64,000 bases of DNA from Saprolegnia diclina VS20 (Eukaryota; Oomycota; Saprolegniomycetes; Saprolegniales; Saprolegniaceae). Shown in pieces: positions 55,246-64,000 of the stretch. Every line of letters begins with the position of its first letter. Position 1 is the first letter of the stretch. The position numbers and the translations under genes are program-made. A model generated the notes under the pieces. That model was not told the DNA's origin, did no database searches, and saw only the letters and a program-made list of their open reading frames with translations. The stretch covers positions 511,813-575,812 of the forward strand of contig NW_008246079.1 in the NCBI RefSeq assembly GCF_000281045.1. Reading direction: 5' to 3'.

Positions 55246-56712
55246 GGGCCCTCGTCCTGCGGCTTGTGCAAATGCGAAGCTCTCCGGAAAAGCAAGGCGA
55301 GTAAAAATAGGCGAATTAAAATACGATTGCGGTATCCGGACTGCGCAAAAGATCGCGACCTTCACGGACGTGGCGTCGGGACGCGACGCCCGAGTCCTCG
55401 ACGAGTCCTCGCAAGCGTCGCGCAGTATGGCTTTGCCGAGCCCATGCCACGGCTCGCCCGACCGCCTTCATAGGTGCAGCGAGGTGATCGGCGCTGTTTA
55501 AGCCGATCATTTTGCATGTGCCAGCTATATGCACAGCAACTGGACAGCGCGCTCTCAAAGCTGCTAGCTCACTGTCGATCAGACCACAAGCTTCAGTGCA
55601 TCAGACGCACGTCGAGCCGTGGCTGCCGAAGCCCACCCGTCGCTGCAGCGACGTCCACCGCGCTCGCCGTCGCGACTGGTGCGCTTCAGCTGCTCCACGG
55701 CGAAGAGGTCCCATCGCTCTCGAGCTGCGTCTGTCCGACTGGGCCATCACCACGTCGGCGCAGCTCGTCGGCGCATCTCCTATCAGCTCAAACCATTGTT
55801 GCTGGGCTGGTTGCTGGGTATGCACTCGACGAGCACCTGAGGAAGCAGCGTCGTTGGCTACGGCGCGGTCAAGATAGCGGCCAACTGAGAATGAGTGCAC
55901 AGACATCCGTGTCTCTTCGGTGGTGTCATCGGTGCAGTGTACACGCCGATAACGACTGTGACATCGCCCGTCCCGCAATGCTTCAAGGACGGCGTAGGTG
56001 TAATCGGTGTAGGATCGCGCCAAAGGGTGGTCTCGGCGCTCAAATTTGTTCGCGCTTGTAATTGCAGTTGGTAACACGCATTGAAGCCGAGCATGTCGTT
56101 GCCCTACCTGGTCCTCTTGCTGCGTCTCCTCTGTCGTAAAGTAGGTGAACCAAGCATCGGCGATGGCCTTCATGGCCATGTGACATAGCAGTGATTGCCT
56201 TCAATCGATGCGTGAGATCGCATGGCGGCGACCACTCGGAGGACATATGCATGACCGGTGACATGTCGCAAGAGAGTGCTGTAAATTCGCTTGCTCCTGA
56301 CGACGACAGCCTTCCACCCATGACGTCATTCATCCGCGATCTTTGGCCTCCATCATTAGCATCTGCCTCCTGTCCTGCCTCGTGCTGCTGCTGGAGGCGT
56401 CGCCACGCAGCTCGAACGGTCGCAGAGTGTATTTTATTTTCTTATTCCATTTGCTACGCTTCCTGATCCTCCGGTTGCGGCTGGTGGCGGTGAAAAAATG
56501 GCTGCATTTGTCTTGTAATTTGTAACGAATAAAATAAAAAGATCCAGAACGAACGCGTCGTCCGGATAACGGGAGCGAATCAGCACGTCGGAATCGTATC
56601 TTTTAAAGTACGTATACAAACGCATAGGTAATATAATTCCGATGCGAGTGTTTATGGCCCGGCAGAGTAGGGGCACCTACTTAGTTTTTCTTTTTAGTCC
56701 CATCCGCGGGTC
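55246..56712. other. Divergent intergenic region, 1.47 kb
   Basis: Between the CUE gene and the next plus-strand gene. A minus-strand open frame at 55601-56179 starts MAMKAIADAWFTYF and might be a spliced or decayed gene, but I find no consistent exon chain or domain. No repeat or mobile element recognised. Confidence 0.4.
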
Positions 56713-58521
56713 ATGACCACGACGTTCTTCCAGCCGGTCAAGCTGCCCGGCGGCAGTCCGCCCGAGTGGACCGGAAGCGAGTCGGGTACCTCCATGACAA
56801 TGCTAATGAAGGCGCCTGGAAGCTTATGCGGCGCGGCTATCTTAGAGCGATCCAGCGTTCACTTGCGGCGACGCACCGAGACTGGCGCCCGCCCGCTGGC
56901 CATGTCGCGCGGGCGCAGCGAAAGCAGCGGCCTCCGAGGCGTGGGCAGCTATGCGCGGGGTCGCAGCATGAGCCTGCCCGCGGACGACGTCCCTATCGAG
57001 AGCACGGACGAGCTGCTCATCGACATTGACACACCAGTGTCCAAGTGCATGATCTACACGACGACCGTGCTCGAGCGCACCAACTCGGTCAAAAGTGACA
57101 GTAGCCGCACGGGCGACGAAGAGTATGCCCCTCGCCCCACCGAGACATGGCTTGACGAAGTCATGAACAGCAGGAACCCGGTCCAGCACCGCAACACGAC
57201 CATCGACGACACGTTGCCTCGGCCAGTTTTGCCTGACCGGTTGTCGCGGCTCGAAGGGCCCAAAAACTTGACATCGAACCGAAGCCGGGGCTTCTCGGTC
57301 GCGGGGCGTGACTCTGGCTACGTGCGCCACGGCAACTCGCCCGCGCGCAACGGCGACACGTCGCTTCGCCTCCCTGCCAAGTCGACCGCGCTTCTCAATT
57401 TTCCACGCAACACACGCCGGGCCGTGGGCGCGACCGTCGGCAGCAGCCTTGGGCAGACGCTCGTCAACTCGACGCCCGAGCCGTCCATGACGCCGTCGCT
57501 GTCCTTTGACGGCAGCAACGGGTCGAAGAAGCTGGTAATGGACGAACTGACGCAATCGGAGGGCGGTCGGGACCGCGTCTCGCTCTTTGACTTTGCGAAA
57601 AAGCACGACAGCAGCAGCAAAAAGCCCAACCCGGTCGCCGTCGCGCTCGAGAAGATGTGTACAAAGGACAAGGACGCGGTGCCCAACAGCCCGGCGAAGA
57701 AGGACAAGTCGTCCAAGAAGTGGTGGGAGCTCTCCAACAAGCACCACAAACACCAACCGCCGCCGTCGATGGAGAAGAAGCAGGTGTCTGTGGCGCTGGC
57801 CGCGCCCGACCTCTCGGCGGTGCCCAAGAAATCGATCCTTGTCGCGACGCCGCCGACGCCGACGCGCCTCACGACGCAGACGTTCGACGACAACGACGAC
57901 GACGACGACGACAACCACAGCATCTTTAGCTCGCTTCGCAACGTCGACTTGGTCTCGTCGTACATTCGCGAGTCGGCGACCAAGGACGCGGCCATGGAAG
58001 AGGACATTGCCAAGGCGCTCGACGATGCCGAGAGCGACGTCGTCGACGAACCCATTGTTGACGAACCCCTGGTCGCGTCACCCGTGACGCCACCGCCCGT
58101 CCCCGCGGCCGCGCCCGGGCTCCTCCGGCCGCCGCCAAAGAAGGCGCGCGGCAACGCCAACATGGTGGCATTCTTGGGCGGCTACAAGCAGACGCAGGGG
58201 CCCCGGGGCATGCTCAAGCTCGGGGTCGCGAGCGACATTGCGTCGCGCGCCAAGAACATCCGGAAGCGGACGGCCGAGACCGCGCTCCAGCGGCAGCTGG
58301 CCGAAGCCAAGGCGCGTATCCCGCTCGAATTCGCCGACATGTCGGGCGTTGTCGTCAAGGAGCACAAGCGCAACACGACCCGCAGCGTGACGTGGCCGTC
58401 GGAGGAGAGCGCGCTCGAGGATATTTATGTGTTTGAGGTCGTTGAGCCCGAGCCCGATGACGCGTCGAGTAGCAGCAGCCGTGACGCCGACGACGAGCCG
58501 CATACGCTCGTGGATTTGTAA
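56713..58521 (+). CDS. Disordered protein with RVxF-like PP1-docking tail
   Basis: Intronless, 602 residues, mostly Ser/Pro/Arg/Lys-rich and disordered, with acidic runs (a GAC-repeat tract near 57893-57912 encodes Asp). No enzyme domain. Near the C-terminus the stretch KRNTTRSVTWPSEE followed by IYVFEVVEPEP resembles the RVTWP plus FYFE arrangement in the PNUTS/PPP1R10 PP1-binding region; RSVTW also fits the RVxF docking consensus. A PP1 scaffold or targeting role is inferred from this motif alone. Confidence 0.6.
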   Translation: MTTTFFQPVKLPGGSPPEWTGSESGTSMTMLMKAPGSLCGAAILERSSVHLRRRTETGARPLAMSRGRSESSGLRGVGSYARGRSMSLPADDVPIESTDELLIDIDTPVSKCMIYTTTVLERTNSVKSDSSRTGDEEYAPRPTETWLDEVMNSRNPVQHRNTTIDDTLPRPVLPDRLSRLEGPKNLTSNRSRGFSVAGRDSGYVRHGNSPARNGDTSLRLPAKSTALLNFPRNTRRAVGATVGSSLGQTLVNSTPEPSMTPSLSFDGSNGSKKLVMDELTQSEGGRDRVSLFDFAKKHDSSSKKPNPVAVALEKMCTKDKDAVPNSPAKKDKSSKKWWELSNKHHKHQPPPSMEKKQVSVALAAPDLSAVPKKSILVATPPTPTRLTTQTFDDNDDDDDDNHSIFSSLRNVDLVSSYIRESATKDAAMEEDIAKALDDAESDVVDEPIVDEPLVASPVTPPPVPAAAPGLLRPPPKKARGNANMVAFLGGYKQTQGPRGMLKLGVASDIASRAKNIRKRTAETALQRQLAEAKARIPLEFADMSGVVVKEHKRNTTRSVTWPSEESALEDIYVFEVVEPEPDDASSSSSRDADDEPHTLVDL

Positions 58522-58555
58522 TCGTTCGTCTTATTTAGTCTGTTCTTCGTCGGAT

Positions 58556-59726
58556 CTAGTCTTCGTCGACGTTGTGGTAGACGTCGTTGACATCTTCATT
58601 GTCCTGCAGCGCCTACGCCCATGCCCGCCGCATGATGCCAGAGCCACATCCGCATTGCGTACCTCGAGGAGCGTGTCGAACTCGGCCTTGGCGTCGCCTT
58701 CGAGCACCAGGTACTCCTGCCATGTGCGCATGAGATGCGATGGCCACCATCATGGAGTAGTACCTTGGGCGAATAGATGAGCTCGCTCACCTGCGGCACG
58801 ACGCCGGCCTCCATGAGGTTGGTGCGCACGGCCGCGAGTTCGCTGCTTTCGCACATGAGCTACAGGCGGTGGCTCATGCATCTCCAATCGTCGGGCAACG
58901 GGAGGTGTACCTGCGCCATGGTCTCGCGGTACTCGACGTCGTCGACGCCCGCTTCAATCTACAAAGACGATCAGTATGAGCAAGGACAATGGAATATGGA
59001 GGACGGCTACCGCCAGGTTCATGACGCTCTCTTCGTCCCACGCAAAGGCGTCGTCGTCCGGCTTTTGGATCTCAAAGTACCCCTTGCGCTCAAACATCCA
59101 GGCGACGGACCCGTTGGCGCCGAGGTTGCCGTTGTGCTTGCTCAGGATGTGGCGCAGCGCCGGCGCCGTGCGCTTCCGGTTGTCTGTGAGCGCTTCGATC
59201 TACCTGCTATGTGATCTCCATGGCTCGAGAGGATGGACGTCTTACGATCAAGGCGCTGCCGTGGGACCCCGTGGCTTCGTACTCGACAGTCTCGGTGATG
59301 ACACCCGACTTGCCCTCGACGCCTCGCTTGACCGCGTACTCGATCTTGTCGCGGGGCATGTTGGCCGCCTTGGCCTTGGAAATCACCGACGCCAGGCGCT
59401 ACGCGTCACCGCATGAGAGATGAAGCGTCTCGTAGCGTTGTACAATGTTGTTGGTATCGCCCGCCGTGAGCTTGGACGTGACCATGAGCTCCTTAGCGAG
59501 CTTCCCGAAGAGCAGCGTCCGCTTCTACAGACCGCGCAGCATGAGACGATGACCTTCGAGAGGGTGCTCGTACCGCGTCCGTGAGGCTCTTCTTGCCTTG
59601 GATCGTCGGACCGCGGCCCATGCAGCGGCGCTGGTCAGCGCTGCCAAGCACCGAGCTCGTCGGCGCCATCGAGCGTAGGATGAAGGCCGGCTTGGTCGCG
59701 CGCGCGAGGACTTGCAGGAGCACCAT
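58556..59726 (-). CDS. TACO1: YebC/TACO1 family, mitochondrial translational activator
   Basis: Eight exons in transcript order: 59726-59574, 59524-59444, 59398-59246, 59199-59011, 58958-58911, 58859-58764, 58716-58663, 58612-58556; 276 residues. The first about 35 residues are Ala/Arg-rich without acids, as in a mitochondrial targeting peptide. The YebC fold is visible as KKSLTDAKRTLLFGKLAKEL, ASVISKAKAANMPRDKIEYAVKRG, YEATGSHGSALIIEALTDNRKRTAP, LRHILSKHNGNLG and VAWMFERKGYF. The end DNEDVNDVYHNVD is the typical family C-terminus. In mammals TACO1 activates translation of COX1 mRNA. Head to head with the tubulin acetyltransferase gene, 101 bp between start codons. Confidence 0.92.
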
Positions 59727-59827
59727 CGTCGTGCAGGCCACTCTTTCAATATGGAGATTTTGCGGTGCGTCTTGTGTCCAAAAACACGCAACCGGACCCA
59801 CGCAACCATCTGGCGCAGCTGGGAGAT

Positions 59828-60511
59828 ATGGACCTGGAATGGCGTGGGATTAGCTGTCCTGCCAGCATGCGCTGCTGCACCTTGGACGAGCTGCTGGCGA
59901 CGCTGCCGTCGGACCGCGAGCGACTGGAAGCGCAGATCGACCGCTTGGGCGAGCAATCGGCCGAGGTACGACGTTGCTGGCATGGACCTCTCCCACTACG
60001 GCGTAGGCGCAAGGCTTGCGCCAGCCCATCACGTCCATGGTACTCGTGCAATCGCCCAAGAGCCTTGACGAAGGCCATATCGTCCACGTCCTCGTCGACG
60101 ATCGGCAAAATGGCGAGATTGTGGGGTACCTCAAGACGGGTACCAAGCACCTCTACTACATGGTGCAATACCTTGCGTGGTCATGGCACGCCTCATGACC
60201 GATCTAGACAGCTGCAGGAGCATACAAGGAGATGGACCCGGTCTGCGTCCTTGACTTTTACGTCGTCCAGCAGCGCCATGGCCACGGCGCAATGCTCTTT
60301 CGATCGATGCTCGAGGTACACGCCATCGACGCTGTACATCAAGGCGACAGACGTCTCGTAGCGGCTCCAACTACGCGCCAAGGACCTTGCGTACGACCGG
60401 CCGTCGCCCAAGCTCGGGCCCTTCCTCGCCAAGTACTTCGGGCTGCGCTCGTTCGTACCGCAGAGCAACCGCTTTGTGCTCTTCGACGCATATTTCGAAA
60501 CAACCCAGTAG
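59828..60511 (+). CDS. ATAT1: Alpha-tubulin N-acetyltransferase (ATAT1/MEC-17)
   Basis: Four exons: 59828-59965, 60007-60162, 60208-60315, 60362-60511; 183 residues, close to the size of the catalytic domain alone. Family hallmarks: TLDELLATLPSDR, QPITSM, GYLKTGTKHLYY, PVCVLDFYV with the catalytic Asp, then QQRHGHGAMLF for acetyl-CoA, YDRPSPKLGPFLAKYFGL and VPQSNRFVLF. The enzyme acetylates Lys40 of alpha-tubulin in stable microtubules, notably axonemes. The start is the first in-frame ATG at 59828; ATG 59867 is possible. It ends 17 bp from the convergent splicing-factor gene. Confidence 0.93.
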
Positions 60512-60528
60512 TGTTGTATAGCAAATCA

Positions 60529-61707
60529 TTACACGGACGCCAGAAACGCAAGGAGCTTCGTGTCTTCGTCCTCGGGCTCCTCGGGCTTGGACGGGTCATA
60601 GCACGCGCGGATCTGCGCACCGCCAAACCACCGGCCGTTCATGACCTCGAGGCACTTGATCGCACTGGGGAGCGCTTCAAACTCGACGGCCACCACGTTC
60701 GTATCGCGAAAAATCTGCAGCCGCGTGACCTGGCCGTAGTTGCTGCACTCCATCTGCAAGTCGTCTTCCAAGTCCAAGTTCTCTTCGTCGTCGCCATCGT
60801 CGACAATGTTGTACAAGAGAATCGAGCGGGACGGCGTCTCGAGCACGTGCTCGTCCGTGGGCGGAAGCTCGGGCGGACCGACGACGGGTGCAGCGGCTAC
60901 TGGTGCGTCTCGTACGACCGGTGCGTCTGGTGCAGCACCCACTGGCATGGATAGCCGCTGCTGCATTTCGTTGAGAAACGCTGTGACTGCGTCGGCGCCT
61001 TCGGCCATCGGCGGCGGCTCAAGCGGCGCAAGAGACGGCTCCACCTCTTCCTTCTTGTTGAACTCGGCCGCCTTTGCACTAGACGTCCATTAGCGTAAGC
61101 AGAGATCGGATCGCGTAATGTCGTACGTGATGCGAACACCAGGCTTGATCTCTGCATTGTTGAGCTGTGAAGCATGAGCGTCCATCGGTCGGCCGGACCC
61201 GTACCTTGGCGATCGCGGTTTCCAGCATCGCATGCGTCATGAACGTCACCAGTGCGTCACCCTGCACCCATGCAGGTTGAACTCGTCAAGTGGGAAGAAG
61301 CGGATGACCGTACCTTGAGCCCACCGCGGTCGTCCTTGTAAAACTTGAGGCGCTTGACGCGGCCAAGGCGTGCACAGACCATCTCTGAAGTATAGCGTCG
61401 GTCGCGAAACCATGTTGAGCGAAACGTACCGAGCTGTTTGCAGGCAATGTAAGTCGTAAGGCCCATGACATACATGCTCGTGTTCTTGGGCGCGGCCTTC
61501 TTCTTGGGCTTGGCGGCATCTGTGGCTGGCGGCGGCTCCAAGGACCGCTCGTACTCGCGCAGCAGAGCCTCGTCCCGCTGCCGATCCAGCCTAGAGGCGC
61601 TGAGCTCATCGAGTTGGAGAGTCCACGTCGTACTTATCGAGGTACTCGAAGTTCTTCTCGAGCGCGCACTCGATGCGCATGAACTCGCGGTCGAGGAGGC
61701 GCTCCAT
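60529..61707 (-). CDS. HTATSF1: HTATSF1/CUS2-like splicing factor (RRM + UHM)
   Basis: Six exons in transcript order: 61707-61634, 61590-61430, 61384-61314, 61261-61205, 61164-61127, 61078-60529; 316 residues. RRM1 reads NTSMYVMGL, then GRVKRLKFYKDDRGGLKGDALVTF across two introns, and EIKPGVRI at its end. The C-terminal UHM-type RRM reads ILLYNIVDDGDDEENLDLEDDL, YGQVTRLQIF, and NGRWFGGAQIRACYD. This is the layout of HTATSF1 and yeast Cus2, which bind SF3B1/U2 snRNP in early spliceosome assembly. It is one of the more heavily spliced genes for its size: five introns in 950 coding bases, all with GTACG donors. Confidence 0.87.
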
Positions 61708-61907
61708 GCTCGCTCGCGTCGATAATTTCGGCAAATTGGAAATCTCGCGTTCAAAGTGGCATATACCATGCGGCACATGCCGTGCGGTGACACAAAATGC
61801 CGAAAATACGAGTGCCGTAAACACCATGTTTTCGGTGGGCCCCCTAGTACAAAATTGAGCGGTGGTACCCTGCACGCCGGTGGCCATTTTTGATCAAGTG
61901 TTTTTGA

Positions 61908-62128
61908 ATGGGCAACCAGACCAGCGCGCCCGTGAACGACCCCTGTGCGTCGGCCCTCGATGCGTACTTGGCGTAAGCAGATGCGATGCTACCGACGTGT
62001 GCTCATGCCCGCCATATGCAGGTGCGTCGAGAAGAAGAACCAGGAAAGCGGCGGTCTCCGCGACGGCGACGAGTGCGAAGACGAGATCAAGGCCTACAAG
62101 GACTGCCGGCAAGCGCACAAGAAGGCCA
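61908..62128 (+). CDS. Twin CX9C (CHCH) mitochondrial intermembrane-space protein, cut by gap
   Basis: Two exons visible, 61908-61972 and 62022-62128, before an assembly gap. The peptide starts MGNQTSAPVNDPC and shows two perfect CX9C motifs: C-ASALDAYLA-C and C-EDEIKAYKD-C. Twin CX9C proteins are oxidised by the Mia40 relay in the mitochondrial intermembrane space and often act in cytochrome oxidase or MICOS assembly. It most resembles small Cox23/CHCHD-type proteins, but the C-terminus is missing in the N run, so the exact member is unknown. 200 bp head to head with HTATSF1. Confidence 0.8.
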
Positions 62129-62303
62129 NNNNNNNNNNNNNNNNNNNNNNNNNNNNNNNNNNNNNNNNNNNNNNNNNNNNNNNNNNNNNNNNNNNNNNNN
62201 NNNNNNNNNNNNNNNNNNNNNNNNNNNNNNNNNNNNNNNNNNNNNNNNNNNNNNNNNNNNNNNNNNNNNNNNNNNNNNNNNNNNNNNNNNNNNNNNNNNN
62301 NNN
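62129..62303. other. Assembly gap (175 N)
   Basis: A run of N characters directly after the Ala codon of the CHCH gene. True sequence length is unknown. Confidence 0.99.
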
Positions 62304-62441
62304 CGATTGAGCCTTGTCCATCGCGCGTCCCGACACTGGTCCTGGCGCTTCTTGTGTGCATGGTGCCATAACGGCGCGGGACGCAGGCATCTCGATAGAC
62401 ATATATATATTGAGGATGATGTTGGCGGATGACGTTGCCTT

Positions 62442-62837
62442 TTATGCTTGGACGACGCTGGGTATGGTTTCGTAGCTACTATTGTTGCTGTAATGGTACG
62501 TACTGGTCACGTTGGAGAGGCCGCGGCTCCCGCGCGAGTTGGTGTTTGCACGCGGTCGCCGTACGCGGAGGTTCTCAGCGAGGAACGCATCGGGCACCGG
62601 AATCGCTTCCAGCGACCCGGCGCGTGGGCGCTTCTTGGCTTTGCCCATGTAGCCATGCGCCTCGGTGGACTTGGCGAGGTACTCGGACTCGAGCGCGCTG
62701 GCGCTGGCGTCGAGGTACATCGTCAGGTGGTCGCCAGCCGCGGTCATCTTGCGCCTCTTCAGATCTGCCTCGTCGGCCTCCACGCCACTGGCGCCTGGAC
62801 ACCATGCGCACGCGGGCGATCCCTGTACCGCGCCCAT
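62442..62837 (-). CDS. Unresolved C-terminal exon(s) of an unknown protein
   Basis: A minus-strand frame of up to 131 codons ending at 62442. The part from ADLKRRKMTAAGDHL through LESEYLAKSTEAHGYMGKAKKRPRAG and AIPVPDAFLAENLRVRRP has balanced composition and looks coding. The 5' end is unclear: a donor-like GTACAG near 62825 and an upstream ATG at 62917 (MLAIHVGPGAPQ) suggest one or two more exons. No domain recognised. Confidence 0.4.
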   Translation of the reverse strand: MGAVQGSPACAWCPGASGVEADEADLKRRKMTAAGDHLTMYLDASASALESEYLAKSTEAHGYMGKAKKRPRAGSLEAIPVPDAFLAENLRVRRPRANTNSRGSRGLSNVTSTYHYSNNSSYETIPSVVQA

Positions 62838-63000
62838 GCCCGCTTCCGGACCGTCACTTCAATGGGCGAATATGGTACCGACCTGCGGTGCCCCGGGGCC
62901 CACATGGATCGCTAGCATATAGTGTGGGATTGCATGTACACTATATTCAGTACATCTTACCAGTGATCTCACCACAACTCACGAACCTCGAGAGCTCGTT

Positions 63001-63925
63001 GTGCCACGTGTCTGTACCCTGAGTGACGAAACACTCGTTGACATTAGAATCTCTACCCAACGACTTGCTGTGGCAACTCGCCTCGCCCACTGCCGCATGA
63101 CCAAAAGCTGCTTGCAGCCGACCACGCCACATCGATTGGGACGAGCGCTGGAGGAACGTCGCCTGTCCGCACCAGCACCGCGACTGTAGCGACCTGGATT
63201 TGCCTCGTCCGGCGCCCAAGCTCACTACGCTGCTGCAGCAACTCGACAACGCGGCGAGACAAAGTCGGTCGTGACGTCAGCAACTCGCCGCCACCTCGCT
63301 CGGCCTATCACGCCTTTTCTTGGGCGTACCAAGTCTGTGGTCAAGAACCTCGACGTCGACGATATTCTCGACCACGTCAGTGTCAAGGAGCTCGTCATGG
63401 ACGTGTCCAACCAGACAATTCGCCGCAGATGCGCACGCGAGATTTTTCGCGCTACGCCGGTCAAGCACAGCGATGAAGAGCTACGAGGCGTCGGTCCAGC
63501 GCTCCATCCAAGCGAAGGAGTTCGAGGTGCCGGAGCCTTCGTCTCGAGCCCAAGGGCAGCAGGCGACCGTCGACATTACATGGTTCAAGGAGGCCCGAAA
63601 GCGCCGGCGCAACGAGCCGGACGTGGCTCTTTCACGTCGACCCAAGCGACAGACTAGCGATCACTCACGCGACGATCGCAAGTCAGGGCTCCTCGAAGAC
63701 GTGTCACTTCACGATGGTGTCGCGGCAGCAGACCAAGATCAAGGCTATCAACGACCGCCAGGGCGCAGCCATGGCACGTCTCGAGGCCGATGCCAGCTTC
63801 CAAGCGACTGTGCTGCCTTGTACGTCAACGGCGCGCTTGCGCCCACAAGTTTGCTTCGAAACACTGGCTTGACGGTGGAGATGACGACCAAGTGCTGGTG
63901 CCGACTCCCACGCATTCAGGCGTAG
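63001..63925 (+). CDS. Unresolved gene with possible coiled-coil segments
   Basis: Coding-looking pieces occur in different frames: SDETLVDIRISTQRLAVATR (63030-63090), LPRPAPKLTTLLQQLDNAARQS (63195-63265), VVKNLDVDDILDHVSVKELV (63340-63405), MKSYEASVQRSIQAKEFEVPEP (63472-63540) and TKIKAINDRQGAAMARLEADAS (63734-63800). Joining them needs introns whose borders I could not fix, so the exon chain is not given. The opposite strand is also open in part. No family recognised. Confidence 0.3.
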
Positions 63926-64000
63926 CGCTATGTATGCGACGTCTACGTGCAATAACGAAGATAACGCGGACCACGTTCGTATATATTTACAATATATAGT

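Noticed and set aside
55601-56179. 192-codon minus-strand frame beginning MAMKAIADAW
   Set aside because: The first 24 residues look protein-like, but the rest is Arg/Ser-rich and no exon chain or family could be found.
57893-57912. GAC trinucleotide tract as a microsatellite
   Set aside because: Short and in frame, encoding part of an Asp run in a disordered protein; such acidic runs are common in this window.
1-64000. CRISPR arrays, insertion sequences, prophage or operon structure
   Set aside because: No regularly spaced repeats, transposase motifs or polycistronic layout; the genes are eukaryotic and spliced.

Overview
This is a gene-dense, GC-rich stretch of eukaryotic nuclear DNA. Genes lie on both strands, often 20-250 bp apart, and most are cut by many very short introns (usually 40-60 bp). 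The gene set looks like a flagellated stramenopile, most likely an oomycete of the Saprolegniales type: a CFAP99-like axonemal protein, an alpha-tubulin acetyltransferase, a divergent kinesin, an EDR2-like PH/START protein, an AIR9-like protein and a CXC-domain regulator, next to ordinary housekeeping genes. The lineage is inferred from gene content and intron style. I see no bacterial, plasmid, viral or intact transposon genes, and no convincing tRNA, rRNA or CRISPR.

Left third (1-21 kb): two related four-pass membrane proteins on opposite strands; CFAP99-like gene (10 exons); PES1/NOP7 and DHX37/ECM16, head to head, both for nucleolar ribosome assembly; an SLC25A51-type mitochondrial carrier; an RPAIN-like zinc protein; alanyl-tRNA synthetase. 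Middle (21-45 kb): a PDZ/AIR9-like/coiled-coil protein, ALG13, a CXC protein with a C-terminal F-box, an EDR2-like PH/START/DUF1336 protein, an unknown membrane protein, a kinesin, and VPS13 (about 3,000 residues, 9.4 kb). Right third (45-64 kb): a gene-poor 1.9-kb stretch, a TAZ-finger/PWWP-like protein, an F-box-like protein, a PhoD-type phosphatase, a small basic/Cys protein, a CUE-domain acidic protein, a disordered protein with a PP1-docking-like tail, TACO1, alpha-tubulin acetyltransferase, an HTATSF1/CUS2-like splicing factor, a twin-CX9C protein that runs into a 175-N assembly gap, and two unresolved genes.

I rebuilt exon chains by hand from reading frame and GT-AG borders, for 100 introns in 17 genes. 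Most intron phases are forced because the protein frame must continue into a recognisable domain. The recurring genome-wide signals are 5' splice sites that favour C at +4 (GTACG/GTGCG) over GTAAG, TAG acceptors, CCAAT boxes in divergent promoters, and E2F-like sites in front of the CXC gene. No single new multi-gene system stands out. The most distinctive items are unusual domain combinations (CXC+F-box, TAZ+PWWP-like, PDZ+AIR9-like+coiled coil, PH+TM pair+START+DUF1336), the splice-site style, and several tightly paired divergent genes.
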